The notes: generated by a model not told the origin, from the letters alone. Counted from the stretch's first letter, positions 36,265-45,488 are shown. The stretch is 49,260 bases of DNA from Alistipes sp. (GCA_017629145.1 JAGBXR010000014.1:1-49260), one strand, 5' to 3'. Numbers and translations: made by a program.

Positions 36265-37010
36265 GCAAGATAGTACTAATGTACCACGATGTATATCGCG
36301 ACAGCGAGACCGAGAGCGGTTTCCAGTTCCCTACATCGTATCCATACAAGGTGAGTGCTGCCGAGTTCGAGAAGCACGTACGCCTCGCCTACGACTACTG
36401 CCACGAGCACGGTATCGCACAGAGCAGCGTGGAGTTCTCGTTCGACGATGGCGGCGAGTCGTTCTATAGCGTTGCTGCACCCATACTCGAGAAGTATGGC
36501 TTCAGAGGCATCTTCTTTATCAGCACCTCGTATCTCGCAAGCGATAAGTTTATGACCGCCGAGCAGGTACGCGAGTTGCACGAGCGTGGCCACATCATAG
36601 CCTCACACTCGCACTCACATCCGCGCAATATGACCCGACTCGGTGTCGAGGAGCTGCGCAATGAGTGGTGCACATCGCTACGCATACTCAGCGAGATTGT
36701 GGGCGAGCCTGTCCGCACAGCATCGATACCCTCAGGCTTCAACTCCAAAGAGGTTATCGCCACAGCGAAAGAGGCCGGTATCACAACGCTATACACCTCG
36801 GCGCCATCAGACCGCGTGCGCAACTACGAGGGTATGACCATCATCGGTCGATATGTAGTGTTGTGCAACACCTCCACCTCGGCGGTGCACAGCATCATCT
36901 CAAGCCGCTGTCGACGCCTCCGTCTGAGCCTGAGAGCCCAGCTTCTGGCACTGGCCAAGAAGGTGCTCGGCGCGAACTATAACAGGATTAAAACAAAGAT
37001 TGTACGATGA
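36261..37010 (+). CDS. Polysaccharide deacetylase family protein (NodB homology), no signal peptide
   Basis: A 249-residue protein. Motif 1 is FSFDDGGES near 59-67 (usually TFDDG) with the catalytic Asp and metal Asp, and motif 2 is ASHSHSHP near 114-121 with the two metal histidines. Motif 3 is changed to ASIPSGFNS where RxPxG is usual. No signal peptide or membrane anchor is visible, so it acts in the cytoplasm on an activated or lipid-linked sugar rather than on finished polymer. It is joined by ATGA 4-bp overlaps to both the ATP-grasp gene and the cytidylyltransferase fusion gene. Confidence 0.83.
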   Translation: MSKIVLMYHDVYRDSETESGFQFPTSYPYKVSAAEFEKHVRLAYDYCHEHGIAQSSVEFSFDDGGESFYSVAAPILEKYGFRGIFFISTSYLASDKFMTAEQVRELHERGHIIASHSHSHPRNMTRLGVEELRNEWCTSLRILSEIVGEPVRTASIPSGFNSKEVIATAKEAGITTLYTSAPSDRVRNYEGMTIIGRYVVLCNTSTSAVHSIISSRCRRLRLSLRAQLLALAKKVLGANYNRIKTKIVR

Positions 37011-38353
37011 AAAAGGTTATTACGTACGGCACATATGACCTTCTGCACGAAGGACACATAAATCTGCTCCGACGCGCCAAGGAACTTGGCGATTATCTGA
37101 TTGTCGGTGTTACGAGCGACAGCTTCGACCGAGGTCGCGGCAAGCTCAACGTCTGCAACAATGTTCTGGAGCGTATCGAGGCGGTACGCCGAACGGGCTA
37201 TGCCGACGAGATTGTCATCGAGGACTATGTAGGCCAGAAGATCGACGACATACAGCGCTACGATGTCGACACATTTGCCATCGGCTCGGACTGGGAGGGT
37301 AAGTTCGACTACCTTAAGGAGTACTGCGAGGTTGTCTACCTACCACGCACCGAGGGTATATCCTCGACTATGCTCCGCGATGAGAAGCAGCGTATCATAC
37401 GCGTGGGTATCGCAGGTTGCGGAAGCATCGCACGACGCTTCGTCCCCGAGAGCAGCTTCGTGAGCGGTGTTACCATTACCGGCATATACGATACAGAGCC
37501 ATCGGCTGCCGAGAGCTTTGTCCAAAACCTCAACACGGGCCACATCTTCGACTCGTACGAGGCGTTGCTCGAGGGTGTCGATGCTGTATATATTGCAACG
37601 CCACACCTCAGCCACTACAGACTCGCCAAGCAGGCTATCGTAGCACGCAAGCACGTACTCTGCGAGATACCCCTCACTCTCAACCGCGAGGAGGCTGCGG
37701 AGCTCTACGCTCTTGCCGAGCAGAATGGTGTAGTGCTTATGGAGGCACACAAGACGGCACACTGCCCAGCCTTCAACCACCTTATGGTGATGATCAAGAG
37801 TGGCGTTATCGGCGAGGTTGTCGACGTCGAGGCTTCGCTATCGCGTCTCCTTCCGGACAAAACACGCCGCGAGTTCGATGCCACACAGGCCGGAGGCTCG
37901 CTCTACGAGTCGGGCTCCTATCCGCTGCTGCCCATCTTCCGACTCTTAGGCACCAAGTACGAAAACCTGAACCTCTATTCGCGTATGGAGAATGGCGTGG
38001 ATATCTTCACCAAGGGTGTCATCCGCTATCCGCGTGCCGTATGTTCGTTCAAGCTGGGTCTGGGTGTTAAGACCGAGGGTAACCTTATCATCTCTGGCAC
38101 GAAGGGATATGCCTATGTCGAGGCTCCCTGGTGGAAGACCGACTACTTCGAGCTACGCTACGAAGACCAAAACCAGAACAAGAAGTTCTTCTACAAGTGG
38201 GACGGCGATGGTCTGCGCTACGAGATCCAGGAGTGGATATCGTGCATACTAAACAGTCGCCTCACAAGCTCACGTCTGCGCCGTCAGGAGAGCATCGCAA
38301 TGGCCGGCGTTATGCAACAATTCACCGAACGTAAAAACTTCATCGAGATATGA
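37007..38353 (+). CDS. Fusion: TagD-like cytidylyltransferase + Gfo/Idh/MocA oxidoreductase
   Basis: A 448-residue two-domain protein. Residues 1-130 are a glycerol-3-phosphate cytidylyltransferase-like domain with HEGH at 14-17 (HxGH) and RTEGISST at 114-121. Residues 131-448 are a Gfo/Idh/MocA protein with the NAD motif VGIAGCGSIA at 133-142. The usual EKP motif reads EIP at 220-222, so the conserved lysine is missing. The cytidylyltransferase would make a CDP-polyol; the second domain could form or modify the polyol, or be non-catalytic. 4-bp ATGA overlaps on both sides couple it to the deacetylase and SDR genes. The reading frame is continuous, so the fusion is real in this sequence. Confidence 0.85.
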   Translation: MKKVITYGTYDLLHEGHINLLRRAKELGDYLIVGVTSDSFDRGRGKLNVCNNVLERIEAVRRTGYADEIVIEDYVGQKIDDIQRYDVDTFAIGSDWEGKFDYLKEYCEVVYLPRTEGISSTMLRDEKQRIIRVGIAGCGSIARRFVPESSFVSGVTITGIYDTEPSAAESFVQNLNTGHIFDSYEALLEGVDAVYIATPHLSHYRLAKQAIVARKHVLCEIPLTLNREEAAELYALAEQNGVVLMEAHKTAHCPAFNHLMVMIKSGVIGEVVDVEASLSRLLPDKTRREFDATQAGGSLYESGSYPLLPIFRLLGTKYENLNLYSRMENGVDIFTKGVIRYPRAVCSFKLGLGVKTEGNLIISGTKGYAYVEAPWWKTDYFELRYEDQNQNKKFFYKWDGDGLRYEIQEWISCILNSRLTSSRLRRQESIAMAGVMQQFTERKNFIEI

Positions 38354-39084
38354 GCCGAGCATTAGTTGTCGGAGGTGCCAACGGCATAGGCCTCTCAATT
38401 GCTACCGAGCTTGCCAAGCGCGACGACTACGACAAGGTATATATCGTCGACCGCTCGGCAATAGCTGCCGAACACCAACACCCGAAGTTCGAGCAGCGCG
38501 AGTTTGACCTGCTCAACGAGGACTACTCCATTTTTGATGGATATAGCGATGTAGACACGCTGATGATAACTGCTGGCTTTGGCCGTCTCGCCCTCTTCGA
38601 GAATCTCGACGAACAGCATATCATCAACCTTATGAATGTGAACACCACAGCTACGCTGCGCATCATACACCACTTCTACCCAAAGATTCGTGCGTGCGAG
38701 GATTTCTATTGTGGCGTGATGGTCAGCATCGCAGGATTCATCTCCTCGCCCTTCTTCTCGGTATACGGAGCAAGCAAGGCGGCACTCAAGATATTTATCG
38801 AGAGTGTAAACGTCGAGCTCGAGAAGGGTGGCACGACAAATCGCATTCTCAACGTCTCGCCAGGCTCTATCAAGGGTACGAGCTTCAACCAGGGAGCTAC
38901 CGAGCTGGAAACAACAGCTCCGTTAGCCAACGAGATAATCGACCATCTGCTCCACAAGGACGACCTCTTTATACCGCAGTACGACGAGATCTTCAAGCAC
39001 GTACTTGAGCGTTACAATCGCGACTTCCGTGAGGAGGGCAGACACAGCTACGAATATAAGTTAAACAGCGGCCGCATAAAATAA
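38350..39084 (+). CDS. Short-chain dehydrogenase/reductase
   Basis: A 244-residue Rossmann enzyme with GGANGIGLSIA near 8-18 (TGxxxGIG), the catalytic YGASK near 139-143 and a preceding serine in SIAGF near 127. The NAD(P)-binding and Tyr-Lys pair are intact, so it should be active. Its coupling to the cytidylyltransferase fusion (4-bp overlap) suggests it reduces or oxidises the polyol precursor, as the SDR partners do in CDP-ribitol and CDP-arabinitol pathways. The exact substrate is inference. LicD follows 11 bp later. Confidence 0.87.
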   Translation: MSRALVVGGANGIGLSIATELAKRDDYDKVYIVDRSAIAAEHQHPKFEQREFDLLNEDYSIFDGYSDVDTLMITAGFGRLALFENLDEQHIINLMNVNTTATLRIIHHFYPKIRACEDFYCGVMVSIAGFISSPFFSVYGASKAALKIFIESVNVELEKGGTTNRILNVSPGSIKGTSFNQGATELETTAPLANEIIDHLLHKDDLFIPQYDEIFKHVLERYNRDFREEGRHSYEYKLNSGRIK

Positions 39085-39095
39085 AGATAACGACT

Positions 39096-39890
39096 ATGAA
39101 CGCAACAAACAGACACTTACAGGAGGTGATACTCTCTATTGCGAAGGATGTCGACGCACTCTGCAAGGCTAACGATATAAAATACTACCTATTGGGAGGT
39201 TCGGCAATCGGTGCAATACGCCACAAGGGTTTCATTCCGTGGGATGACGACCTCGATATCATTATGGACAGCAAGAACTACGAGAAGTTTATCGAGGTGT
39301 GTCGCACAAAGCTCGATAGCGAGAAGTTCTACTTCCAGGAGGGTGTCAAGGATTGGCCACTACCCTTCAGCAAGCTAAAGCTCCGCGGCACACATCTCAA
39401 GGAGTACGAGGGTACGGACAGCGCCGAGACTGATGGTATCTATATCGATATTTTCAAGATGGACAACGTCTCGAACAACAAGTTTATGGCGCACTGGCAG
39501 TACTTCTGCGGCAAGCTCTACCTCGCCTACCAGCTATCTATTCGCACCTACAAGAGCGCATCACTCAAGAAGCGCCTCGTGATGCTCCTCGCCGCACCTC
39601 TCAAGTGGCGCGTACTCCGCGAGTGGATATACTCACAGACCACCAAGTACAACAATACCGAGACCGACTACTACGGTTTCTTCTTCGGTCGCACACGCTA
39701 CCACAACGCCGTAGTGCGTAAGGATCTATTTGGCGAGCCTACGTACGTGCCATTCGAGGATACGATGCTACCTGTAGCCCAGGAGTATCATAAGTATCTT
39801 ACCCATATGTTTGGCGACTATATGAAGCTTCCACCCGAGGAGCAGCGCAAGGGTTTACACCTCATAAGTGTAGATTTCGGAAAGTATTAG
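39096..39890 (+). CDS. LicD family phosphotransferase
   Basis: A 264-residue protein with the LicD core LLGGSAIGAIRHKGFIPWDD near 32-51, then DLDIIM; the Asp cluster is the metal/nucleotide site. LicD-type proteins transfer phosphocholine or phospho-polyol from CDP donors to glycans. Directly after the cytidylyltransferase fusion and the SDR, it is the likely transferase for their CDP product. No choline kinase or choline cytidylyltransferase of the LicA/LicC type is present, so phospho-polyol is favoured over phosphocholine. Confidence 0.86.
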   Translation: MNATNRHLQEVILSIAKDVDALCKANDIKYYLLGGSAIGAIRHKGFIPWDDDLDIIMDSKNYEKFIEVCRTKLDSEKFYFQEGVKDWPLPFSKLKLRGTHLKEYEGTDSAETDGIYIDIFKMDNVSNNKFMAHWQYFCGKLYLAYQLSIRTYKSASLKKRLVMLLAAPLKWRVLREWIYSQTTKYNNTETDYYGFFFGRTRYHNAVVRKDLFGEPTYVPFEDTMLPVAQEYHKYLTHMFGDYMKLPPEEQRKGLHLISVDFGKY

Positions 39891-39922
39891 GATTGGCTCA
39901 CACGAAACGAAAATACCGAACT

Positions 39923-40732
39923 ATGAAGACTCCATTGGTATCGATTATCATCCCGACATACAACATCGAAAAGTATATCGACCAGACCATACAGTGCGTT
40001 CTCGACCAGACATTTACAGATTGGGAGCTGGTCATTACGGACGACTGCTCGCAGGACTCCACTGTAGAGATTCTTCGACGCTATGCTGCCCAGGATGAGC
40101 GCATCAGGATATATGTTTTGGAGCAGAACTCTGGAGCTGCTGCTGCGCGCAACAACTCTATCGAGAAGGCTTCGGGTCGCTACATCGCATTTCTCGACAG
40201 CGACGACTGGTGGTATCCCACGAAGCTCGAGAAGCAGATGGCATTCATCCACGAGACGGGTTGCGAGTTCTGCTTCACAGCCTTCGAGTATGCCGACAAG
40301 GATTTGCGCGTTACGGGCGTATCGCACAAGCCAGCGAAGATCAGCTACTCGAGTATGAAGCTCGGCTGCAACATTGGCACTCCTGGTGTGGTATACGACA
40401 CACGCCGCATTGGCAAGATGTATATGCCCAATATGCGACGCAGCGAGGACTGGAGCTTGTGGATAATGATCTCGGAGCGCACTGGCGCAGCATACTCCAT
40501 CAACGAGCCGCTGTGGAAATACCGCATTCTGCCTAACACCCTGTCGAGAAGCAAGCTAAAACTCGTACAATCCAACCTGAAGGTCTACGAGAATATACTC
40601 CACTACTCGAAGTTCCGCGCCTTGCTCACCTTCTGCTTCCTCTTCGCACCGAAGCACATCTGCAAGATGATATACAACAAGGTGGACAGCATACTCTACC
40701 TACGAAAACTTGCGAAAACCAATGCCCAGTAG
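39923..40732 (+). CDS. Glycosyltransferase family 2
   Basis: A 269-residue GT-A enzyme. LVSIIIPTYNIEKYIDQTIQ opens the fold, NSGAAAARNNSIEKASGRYI follows and LDSDDWW places the DxD at residues 92-95. The frame extends back to a TTG at 39893, but ATG 39923 gives the normal GT2 start. It is the fourth GT2 of the locus. Confidence 0.88.
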   Translation: MKTPLVSIIIPTYNIEKYIDQTIQCVLDQTFTDWELVITDDCSQDSTVEILRRYAAQDERIRIYVLEQNSGAAAARNNSIEKASGRYIAFLDSDDWWYPTKLEKQMAFIHETGCEFCFTAFEYADKDLRVTGVSHKPAKISYSSMKLGCNIGTPGVVYDTRRIGKMYMPNMRRSEDWSLWIMISERTGAAYSINEPLWKYRILPNTLSRSKLKLVQSNLKVYENILHYSKFRALLTFCFLFAPKHICKMIYNKVDSILYLRKLAKTNAQ

Positions 40733-40735
40733 CAT

Positions 40736-41854
40736 ATGACAATAGTCGAGATTTTACGTCGCGCAATTGCCACAGAGACCCCTTCCGAGAGCCTTGCGCC
40801 TATTGCGGTGGAGAACTGGGGCGAGATATACAAGGCAGCAGCCAAGCAGGGCGTCTTTGCCATAGTGTATGATTATGTGAAGTCGCTCCCCACAGCCGAG
40901 CAGCCACCCAAAGGGCTAAAGCTGCAGTGGGCACTCAACGCCGAGCGCATCGAGAAACGCTACCACAAGCAGAGCGCATTGGCAGGCGAGCTCGCCGAGA
41001 TATATGCCTCGGAGAACATCACCACGCTTGTTCTCAAGGGTTTGGCAATCAGCAAGTACTACCCCATAGCCGAACACCGCGAGTGTGGCGACCTCGATTG
41101 CTTCCTCGCCAAAAGTGACAGCAATCAGCCATACGGCATAGCCTTGCGCGAGAATGGCATTCCACAGAGTTGCTACGCGGCTGGCAACACGATAGCCAAG
41201 CAAGCAGGCGCGAAGGTCGAGATCGGCTTTTACAAACACTCGCACATCAACTTTCGTGGCTTGGTTGTCGAGAATCACGCATTCTGCACCGCTGTGCGCG
41301 GCTCGCGCAACAACAAACGCTTCGAGCGACACTTGCAGCAGCTCCTCGCAACGCGCCCCACAACCCCTATCGGCCAGAGTAGGCTGTTGAGTCCCTGCGC
41401 CGACTTCAACGCGCTATTCCTGACGGCTCACAGCTTCCAGCACTTCATCACCGAGGGTATCAAGCTACGCCACGTTTTAGACTGGGCACTATTGCTACGT
41501 GTCGAGCAGCACAACATCGACTGGCAGAGCTTCTACGAGTGGTGCGACACGATGCACTTTACGAAGTTTGCCGACGCAATGACAGCCATTGCTGTCGATA
41601 AGCTCGGCATTGAGATTAGCAACCCTGATATCCGCACCTCAAGTAAGTTACGCGACAAGGTCCTTGACGACATACTCTACAGCGAGAAGAAGGTAAGCGG
41701 CACGAAGGGCTCGAAGTTCACAAAACGACTCAAGATCATCCGCAACCGACTGCTCGGCGGGTGGAAATACAAAGAGCTCTACGAGCGCTCTGCATTTGTA
41801 GATACTATGCAGATGGTTGTTGCGTTCTTTATAGAGCGCAACCCAAAGATTTAA
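40736..41854 (+). CDS. Nucleotidyltransferase-fold protein (PF14907-like)
   Basis: A 372-residue protein. VLKGLAISKYYP at 99-110 and ECGDLDCFL at 116-124 give the KG-x(n)-GDxD pattern of the uncharacterised nucleotidyltransferase family often found in capsule loci. A helical C-terminal part follows (HSFQHFITEGIKLRHVLDWALLL). The DxD is present as D119 and D121, so metal binding looks possible. No substrate is known to me. It starts 3 bp after the last GT2 and 30 bp before rfbA. Confidence 0.78.
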   Translation: MTIVEILRRAIATETPSESLAPIAVENWGEIYKAAAKQGVFAIVYDYVKSLPTAEQPPKGLKLQWALNAERIEKRYHKQSALAGELAEIYASENITTLVLKGLAISKYYPIAEHRECGDLDCFLAKSDSNQPYGIALRENGIPQSCYAAGNTIAKQAGAKVEIGFYKHSHINFRGLVVENHAFCTAVRGSRNNKRFERHLQQLLATRPTTPIGQSRLLSPCADFNALFLTAHSFQHFITEGIKLRHVLDWALLLRVEQHNIDWQSFYEWCDTMHFTKFADAMTAIAVDKLGIEISNPDIRTSSKLRDKVLDDILYSEKKVSGTKGSKFTKRLKIIRNRLLGGWKYKELYERSAFVDTMQMVVAFFIERNPKI

Positions 41855-41884
41855 CAACCATACAAGACTAATACTACGAAGATT

Positions 41885-42763
41885 ATGAAAGGCATAATTT
41901 TGGCTGGCGGCAGCGGATCGCGTCTCTACCCCATCACCAAGGGTATCAGTAAGCAGCTACTCCCCGTCTACGACAAGCCGATGATATACTACCCTATCTC
42001 GGTGCTTATGCTTGCAGGTATTCGAGATATTCTGATTATCTCGACACCCTACGACCTGCCCTCGTTCCGCCGTCTGCTGGGCGATGGCTCGGACTATGGT
42101 GTACACTTCGAGTATGCCGAGCAGCCCTCTCCCGATGGTCTTGCCCAGGCATTTATCATTGGCGAGAAGTTCATCGGCGACGACTCGGCGTGTCTTGTGC
42201 TTGGCGACAACATCTTCTACGGTCAGGGCTTTACAGGTATGCTCCAGAAGGCCGTCGAGACTGCCGAGAAGGATAAGAAGGCTACCGTATTCGGCTATCA
42301 GGTGCAGGATCCCGAGCGTTTCGGTGTTGCCGAGATTGACGCCGAGGGTAACGTCTTAAGCATCGAGGAGAAGCCCACAGCCCCAAAGTCTAACTATGCC
42401 GTTGTCGGCCTCTATTTCTACCCCAACAAGGTGGTCGAGGTTGCTAAGAGCATCAAGCCTTCGGCACGCGGCGAGCTCGAAATTACCACCGTTAATGATT
42501 GGTTTCGTCGCGACGGCGAGCTCAAGCTTCAGGTTCTCGGCCGCGGCTTCGCGTGGCTCGACACAGGTACTCAGGAGTCGCTGTTCGATGCCTCGCGCTT
42601 CGTCGAGGTCATCGAGACACGTCAGGGTGTGCAGGTGGCTTGCCTCGAGGAGATTGCGTGGCGCAAGGGCTGGATTACGGATGAGGATATGCTCCGCCTG
42701 GCTGAACCTATGAAGAAGAACAGCTACGGAGAGTATATGATTAACCTCGTAAAGCGTAAGTAG
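41885..42763 (+). CDS. rfbA: Glucose-1-phosphate thymidylyltransferase
   Basis: A 292-residue enzyme with [17 protein letters not shown] at the start, [21 protein letters not shown] near 103-108 and the EKP-containing [19 protein letters not shown]. These are diagnostic for RfbA/RmlA, which makes dTDP-glucose, the first step to dTDP-L-rhamnose. It is followed 3 bp later by rfbC. The four rfb genes are in the order A-C-D-B. Confidence 0.96.
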   Translation: MKGIILAGGSGSRLYPITKGISKQLLPVYDKPMIYYPISVLMLAGIRDILIISTPYDLPSFRRLLGDGSDYGVHFEYAEQPSPDGLAQAFIIGEKFIGDDSACLVLGDNIFYGQGFTGMLQKAVETAEKDKKATVFGYQVQDPERFGVAEIDAEGNVLSIEEKPTAPKSNYAVVGLYFYPNKVVEVAKSIKPSARGELEITTVNDWFRRDGELKLQVLGRGFAWLDTGTQESLFDASRFVEVIETRQGVQVACLEEIAWRKGWITDEDMLRLAEPMKKNSYGEYMINLVKRK

Positions 42764-42766
42764 CCT

Positions 42767-43342
42767 ATGGCAGTTATCAAGACCGCTATCGAGGGCGTTG
42801 TGATTATAGAGCCTACGATCTATGGTGACGAGCGCGGCTACTTCTTCGAGAGCTTCAACGAGGAGCGCTTCCTAAACGAGGTGGGCGTAAACACGCGCTT
42901 CGTACAGGACAACGAGAGTAAGTCGAAGCGTGGTGTGCTACGAGGTCTACACTTCCAGAAGCCACCCTACGCCCAGAGCAAGCTTGTGCGTGTTGTCAAG
43001 GGTCGCGTGTTGGACGTAGCGGTAGATATCCGCAAGGGAAGCCCCACGTATGGCAAGTACGTAGCCGTGGAGCTCACGGAGGATAACCACCGCCAGTTGT
43101 TCCTACCTCGTGGTATGGCACACGGCTTTGTGGTGTTGAGCGACGAGGCTATCTTCCAGTATAAGTGCGACAACCTCTACCACCCCGAGAGCGAGGGCTC
43201 CGTGGCGTGGAACGATGCCACGATAGGCATCGACTGGGGCATTGACCCCGAGAGCGTCATTCTCTCGGAGAGAGATAAGGGGAATAGGCCTCTTGCCGAC
43301 CTTGAGGAGGTATTTAAATATGGGGAGGAGTACTATGCATAA
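42767..43342 (+). CDS. rfbC: dTDP-4-dehydrorhamnose 3,5-epimerase
   Basis: A 191-residue cupin with GDERGYFFESFNEERF near 21-36, VLRGLHFQKPPYAQSKLVRV near 56-75 (catalytic His62) and MAHGFVVLSDEAIFQYKCDN near 117-136. It fits RfbC/RmlC, the double epimerase of the rhamnose pathway. It overlaps rfbD by 8 bp. Confidence 0.95.
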   Translation: MAVIKTAIEGVVIIEPTIYGDERGYFFESFNEERFLNEVGVNTRFVQDNESKSKRGVLRGLHFQKPPYAQSKLVRVVKGRVLDVAVDIRKGSPTYGKYVAVELTEDNHRQLFLPRGMAHGFVVLSDEAIFQYKCDNLYHPESEGSVAWNDATIGIDWGIDPESVILSERDKGNRPLADLEEVFKYGEEYYA

Positions 43343-44204
43343 CATTCTCATCACGGGCGCAAACGGTCAGCTTGGCAATGAGATGCGATTGCTTGGTGCC
43401 ACCTCGTCGAACAACTATATCTATACCGACGTTGCGGAGCTCGACATCACCGACCGCACGGCGGTAGAGCTATTCATCAAGGAGCATCACATCAACTACA
43501 TCGTTAATTGCGCAGCCTACACCAACGTCGACAAGGCCGAGGATGATTACGACACTGCCGAGCTACTCAACGCTACGGCTGTCGAGAACCTCGCCATAGC
43601 TGCCAAGGCCAACGATGCGGTACTTGTTCACATCTCTACGGACTATGTCTTTGGTGGCAATGTGCAGAATACGCCTTGCAACGAGGAACTCGCCACAGCA
43701 CCTACGGGTGTATATGGTCTCACGAAGCTCCACGGCGAGGAGGCGATACTACGCACAGGTTGTCGCCACATCATCATCCGTACGGCGTGGCTCTACTCCA
43801 TCTATGGCAACAACTTCCTTAAGACTATGTTGCGTCTTACGGCCGAGCGTCCCTCGCTCAATGTAGTCTACGACCAGGTGGGTACGCCAACCTATGCTGC
43901 CGACCTTGCCGCAGCTATCTTCGACATCGTCGAGGGCGATAAGGCCGCAGGCAACGATGGCATCTACCACTTCTCGAACGAGGGTGTGTGTAGCTGGTAC
44001 GACTTCGCTAAAGAGATTGCGCGTCAGGCGGGCCACGATGGTTGCTGCATCAGCCCCTGCCGCAGCTCGGAGTTTGTGAGCAAAGTGGTGCGTCCAGCCT
44101 ACTCCGTTCTGGATAAGAGCAAGATGAAGCGCACGTTCGGCACCGTAGTTCCATACTGGAGCGAGGCCGTAGCGCGCTGCCTTAACAAACTTAAAAAGGA
44201 ATAG
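43335..44204 (+). CDS. rfbD: dTDP-4-dehydrorhamnose reductase
   Basis: A 289-residue extended-SDR enzyme. NILITGANGQLGNEMRLL gives the NADP site, STDYVFGG near 101, and YGLTKLHGE near 126-134 carries the catalytic Tyr and Lys. A longer frame reaching back into rfbC exists, but ATG 43335 matches the family start and leaves an 8-bp overlap. It catalyses the last step to dTDP-L-rhamnose. Confidence 0.94.
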   Translation: MHNILITGANGQLGNEMRLLGATSSNNYIYTDVAELDITDRTAVELFIKEHHINYIVNCAAYTNVDKAEDDYDTAELLNATAVENLAIAAKANDAVLVHISTDYVFGGNVQNTPCNEELATAPTGVYGLTKLHGEEAILRTGCRHIIIRTAWLYSIYGNNFLKTMLRLTAERPSLNVVYDQVGTPTYAADLAAAIFDIVEGDKAAGNDGIYHFSNEGVCSWYDFAKEIARQAGHDGCCISPCRSSEFVSKVVRPAYSVLDKSKMKRTFGTVVPYWSEAVARCLNKLKKE

Positions 44205-44208
44205 CTTA

Positions 44209-45336
44209 ATGAAAAATATAGTAATCACAGGCGGTGCTGGCTTTATCGGTAGCCACGTAGTGCGCCTATTTGTAAATAAGTACCCCGAGTACAATATCAT
44301 CAACCTCGACAAGCTCACCTACGCGGGTAACCTCGCAAACCTTAAGGACGTAGAGGGTAAGCCTAACTACAAGTTCGTGAAGATGGATATCTGCAACTTC
44401 GAGGCCTTCTACCAGCTTATGCAGGATGAGAAGATCGACGGCATCATCCATCTTGCTGCCGAGAGCCACGTAGACCGCTCTATCAAGGATCCATTCACCT
44501 TTGCACGTACCAACGTGATGGGTACATTGTCGCTACTTCAGGCTGCGAAGCTCTATTGGGAGTCGTTGCCCGAGGGATACGAGGGTAAGCGCTTCTACCA
44601 CATCTCTACGGATGAGGTCTACGGTGCTTTGTCGATGAACCACCCCGAGGGTATCGAGCCACCATTTAAGACCGTAGCATCGTCGGAGGGTCACAAGGCA
44701 TACGGCGACGACTTCTTCTATGAGACTACGAAGTATAACCCACACTCGCCCTATTCGGCAGCTAAAGCTTCGAGCGACCACTTCGTGCGTGCATATCACG
44801 ACACCTATGCTATGCCTACAATTGTCACGAACTGCTCGAACAACTACGGTCCTTATCAGTTCCCCGAGAAGCTGATTCCTTTGTTCATCAACAATATACG
44901 TTTGGGAAAACCGCTGCCAGTATATGGTCGTGGCGAGAACGTACGCGACTGGCTCTATGTCGAGGATCACGCGCGCGCTATCGACCTCATCTTCCATAAG
45001 GGACGCGTTGCCGAGACCTACAATATCGGAGGTTTCAACGAGTGGAAGAACATCGACCTTATCAAGGTAATGATCAAGACCGTAGACCGCATACTGGGCA
45101 ATCCCGAAGGACATTCGCTCGGCCTTATAACCTACGTCACCGACCGCCTCGGTCACGATGCTCGCTACGCTATCGACTCTACAAAGCTACAGCGCGAGCT
45201 GGGCTGGGAGCCATCGTTGCAGTTCGAGGAGGGCATCGAGAAGACGGTGCGCTGGTATTTGGATAATCAGGCGTGGATAGATAGCGTCACAAGCGGAGAG
45301 TACGAACGCTACTACGACGAGATGTACAACAGATAG
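44209..45336 (+). CDS. rfbB: dTDP-glucose 4,6-dehydratase
   Basis: A 375-residue extended-SDR enzyme with ITGGAGFIGSHVVRLF, HLAAESHVDRSI near 83-94, STDEVYG near 135-141 (Asp-Glu catalytic pair) and YSAAKASSDH near 182-191. A small insertion of about 20 residues after the STDEVYG motif is seen (GIEPPFKTVASSEGHK region), as in other Bacteroidota RfbB. It is the last gene of the locus, followed after 25 bp by a strong terminator. Confidence 0.95.
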   Translation: MKNIVITGGAGFIGSHVVRLFVNKYPEYNIINLDKLTYAGNLANLKDVEGKPNYKFVKMDICNFEAFYQLMQDEKIDGIIHLAAESHVDRSIKDPFTFARTNVMGTLSLLQAAKLYWESLPEGYEGKRFYHISTDEVYGALSMNHPEGIEPPFKTVASSEGHKAYGDDFFYETTKYNPHSPYSAAKASSDHFVRAYHDTYAMPTIVTNCSNNYGPYQFPEKLIPLFINNIRLGKPLPVYGRGENVRDWLYVEDHARAIDLIFHKGRVAETYNIGGFNEWKNIDLIKVMIKTVDRILGNPEGHSLGLITYVTDRLGHDARYAIDSTKLQRELGWEPSLQFEEGIEKTVRWYLDNQAWIDSVTSGEYERYYDEMYNR

Positions 45337-45361
45337 TCACGATCAGGAGTCGGATTAACAG

Positions 45362-45408
45362 GCTGTCCAGCAAGCAGATACGAAGCTTGCCGGACAGCAC
45401 TTTTTTTA
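45362..45408 (+). terminator. Strong intrinsic terminator closing the capsule locus
   Basis: GCTGTCC (45362-45368) pairs with GGACAGC (45392-45398), and GCAAGC (45370-45375) with GCTTGC (45385-45390); a single A/C mismatch separates the two. A 9-nt loop closes it and seven T follow at 45401-45407. It separates the capsule genes from the VWA pair. Confidence 0.93.
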
Positions 45409-45488
45409 CCTTAAAATGAGAGGCGACTCGACTATTAGAACAAAGTGGAAGCCTATAACACCAAAAAATGAGTTGCTAAAGGAAGAGT

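Noticed and set aside
39096-39890. LicD as a phosphocholine transferase
   Set aside because: No choline uptake, kinase or LicC genes in the locus; a polyol cytidylyltransferase lies adjacent instead.
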